A stretch of 64,000 bases of DNA from Heliopora coerulea (taxonomy: Eukaryota; Cnidaria; Anthozoa; Scleralcyonacea; Helioporidae), in assembly GCA_030142905.1 (NCBI GenBank), contig JASJOG010000160.1, positions 62,001 through 126,000 on the forward strand, written 5' to 3'. Every line of letters begins with the position of its first letter. Position 1 is the first letter of the stretch. This document shows, piece by piece, positions 62,411 to 64,000 of this stretch. The position numbers and the translations under genes are program-made. The notes beneath the pieces were generated by a model. That model was given only the letters and a program-made list of their open reading frames with translations, was not told where the DNA came from and did no database searches.

Positions 62411-63685
62411 ATGTGCCGCCGGGAAGCAGTTAAACTCTATCGGTGAGGATATGCAGTGTTTCGATCCTATTTCGAACTTCCTGCCATGTTCAGCACTTGT
62501 TTTATTTTCAAATTACAGAGGATTGTCCTAACGTCGCTTAGTCGTGTTAAACGGACCATTCTAAAGAATGTTATACGACATTTGATCTGTTGTTGATTGC
62601 CCAACCCAGCAATCTTGGTCATTGGTCGGTATAGTAAACAAAAGGACCCATAAAAGGCGTGATCATTTTCGGGTAAACCTTTGGGGGACTACTAGCAGTT
62701 CAGTTATATATATAGGTCAGTGACTACGAGCAGTTATACTGGATTTTTAATCAGAAAAGTAGAAGACTCAGCTAATGAAGAGGTTGATGTCAGCGTTATG
62801 TCGCCAAATGCCTCCTCCAATACACCTTTTTTTGACATGTAACAACTGAAATGAGATCACTAAAAATAATCAAAGGCTCCTGTGAGCTACCTCATCGATG
62901 AATATGCACTAGAAAAGGGGAGACTCTCAAGTTGTAAGGCGAAATATCGTTATTGAGAGCAGAAAAAATTGGACAAAAATATGCTGAAGTTTTGCAACTC
63001 AAATTGGTGCAATCAAACTACAAGAGAATAGTTTTATCAGTTCTTGGTACATATATTTAATACCAATGCAGTAGGGACAGTTTACCTTCGGGGAAGTTTG
63101 CTTGTACTGTTTTACTTCTTCTACCCATTTGGAGGACTCGTTTAAAATAAGCTTTAATAAAACAACCAGACCACCGCGATTCCTCGACATGGGAGAAAGG
63201 TTGAAGACCATATGCCTTATCCAAGCTATTTTTCTACCATATGGTGCAGTTCGTGAATGAAAAAATAAATCCAAATAGCAATAGTTTTGCAGTAAAGAAC
63301 AAATCCTAGGCTCGATGTTGGCTCGATTTGGAGGTGTAACGCGCAATCCTATGGTCAGCAGACGAACAATTTAGTTAACAGCCTATCGGCTAATTCCTTC
63401 GACTGAGTGAATTGAACTTCACTGCTATTCCTCATGGATTACGTCATCTATGAGGCAAAAATGAAACTTAACAGAATAAAAAATATAAGAACTAAAACAT
63501 AAATATTAAATGAAAGTGAAATTAAAAGGAAACAATAAAACCATGCCTTTGCTCGGGCACCATAAACGTGTCTTTAAGAAGAAACTTTTGCTGCAAACGA
63601 AAATGAATACTTTTTACTTCCTAACTCTTTTGGTCCTATAGCCACTGCGTCTCCTCTAGCCTGCGGTGCAGACGCTTTTCCAGTT
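62411..63685. other. Right flank, nothing recognised
   Basis: The 115-codon minus ORF at 62999-63346 has no recognised family and no support beyond openness. Confidence 0.4.
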
Positions 63686-64000
63686 CCTGTTAAGCATCTG
63701 CCTATCGGAAGCCAAAAGCTTGTTCTGAGTAGTTGTAGTCACGTGGATTTTAATCGCATTAAACAAAATTAATTTTCGCAATATATTATAACGATTTGAG
63801 AATATCGACAAACTAGTCGTACTGCATCATCGAAACATTCACCATCTAGCTTCGTATTATCGACAAACGCCATGTTTACTAAACTTACTGAACCTGCTCG
63901 ACCCTTGCTCGACTCTAATTTGTCATGATTAACATTATCTGTGGAAAATCCACGTGACTAGAACAAGCTTTTGGCTTCCGATACGCAGACGCTCAACAGG
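63686..64000. mobile_element. MITE-like foldback running to the window edge
   Basis: Left arm 63686-63751 begins cctgttaagcatctgcctat and contains cggaagccaaaagcttgttct. The right arm 63945-64000 is its inverse (agaacaagcttttggcttcc, ending caacagg). A shared agtcacgtggatttt block lies at the inner ends. The full element may extend past 64000. Confidence 0.65.

Overview
This is an intron-rich, AT-rich animal genome window, most likely from a cnidarian such as a stony coral or anemone. The taxon is inferred from gene structure and repeat content and was not tested. There is no bacterial operon structure, CRISPR array or rRNA.

The genic content is two paralogous RCC1-BTB (RCBTB1/2-type) genes arranged head to head. 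The plus-strand copy (first coding exon at 33674, stop at 55180) is complete: 14 coding exons join in frame to 532 codons, the length of human RCBTB1/2. The minus-strand copy starts at 28514 and runs left to the window edge. Thirteen of its exons are visible (28514 down to 514) and 12 of the 13 have exactly the same length as their partners. The exception, exon 11, lacks 4 bp, which shifts the frame and stops translation inside the BTB domain. The final exon is outside the window. The 5.2 kb between the two start codons holds no recognisable gene. From about 30.25 to 35.88 kb the DNA is strikingly short of CpG, apart from a small CpG-retaining islet near 32.9-33.1 kb that may mark the plus-gene promoter.

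The introns carry the mobile DNA. Intron 2 of the minus gene (12964-24507) has grown to 11.5 kb and is a nest of Penelope-like retroelements (RT plus C-terminal GIY-YIG endonuclease), a 5'-truncated LINE, and TA, TATC and ATCT microsatellites. One Penelope-like element (19188-21904) has an uninterrupted 745-codon ORF between two 338-bp direct repeats. Another (13512-16323) is bounded by an 814-bp inverted repeat. Both kinds of terminal repeat contain small RNA motifs that fold as type I hammerhead ribozymes. Six copies with all core elements can be drawn by hand, including one canonical orphan at 16955-16998. A further composite retroelement (39689-42397) sits in intron 5 of the plus gene.

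The rest of the introns and the right flank (55181-64000) hold tRNA-derived SINEs, often as inverted pairs, MITE-like foldbacks, a ~600-bp non-autonomous repeat family, decayed pentamer repeats, and sequence in which nothing is recognised. One coding-like but broken stretch on the minus strand at about 58990-59705 has no assigned family.
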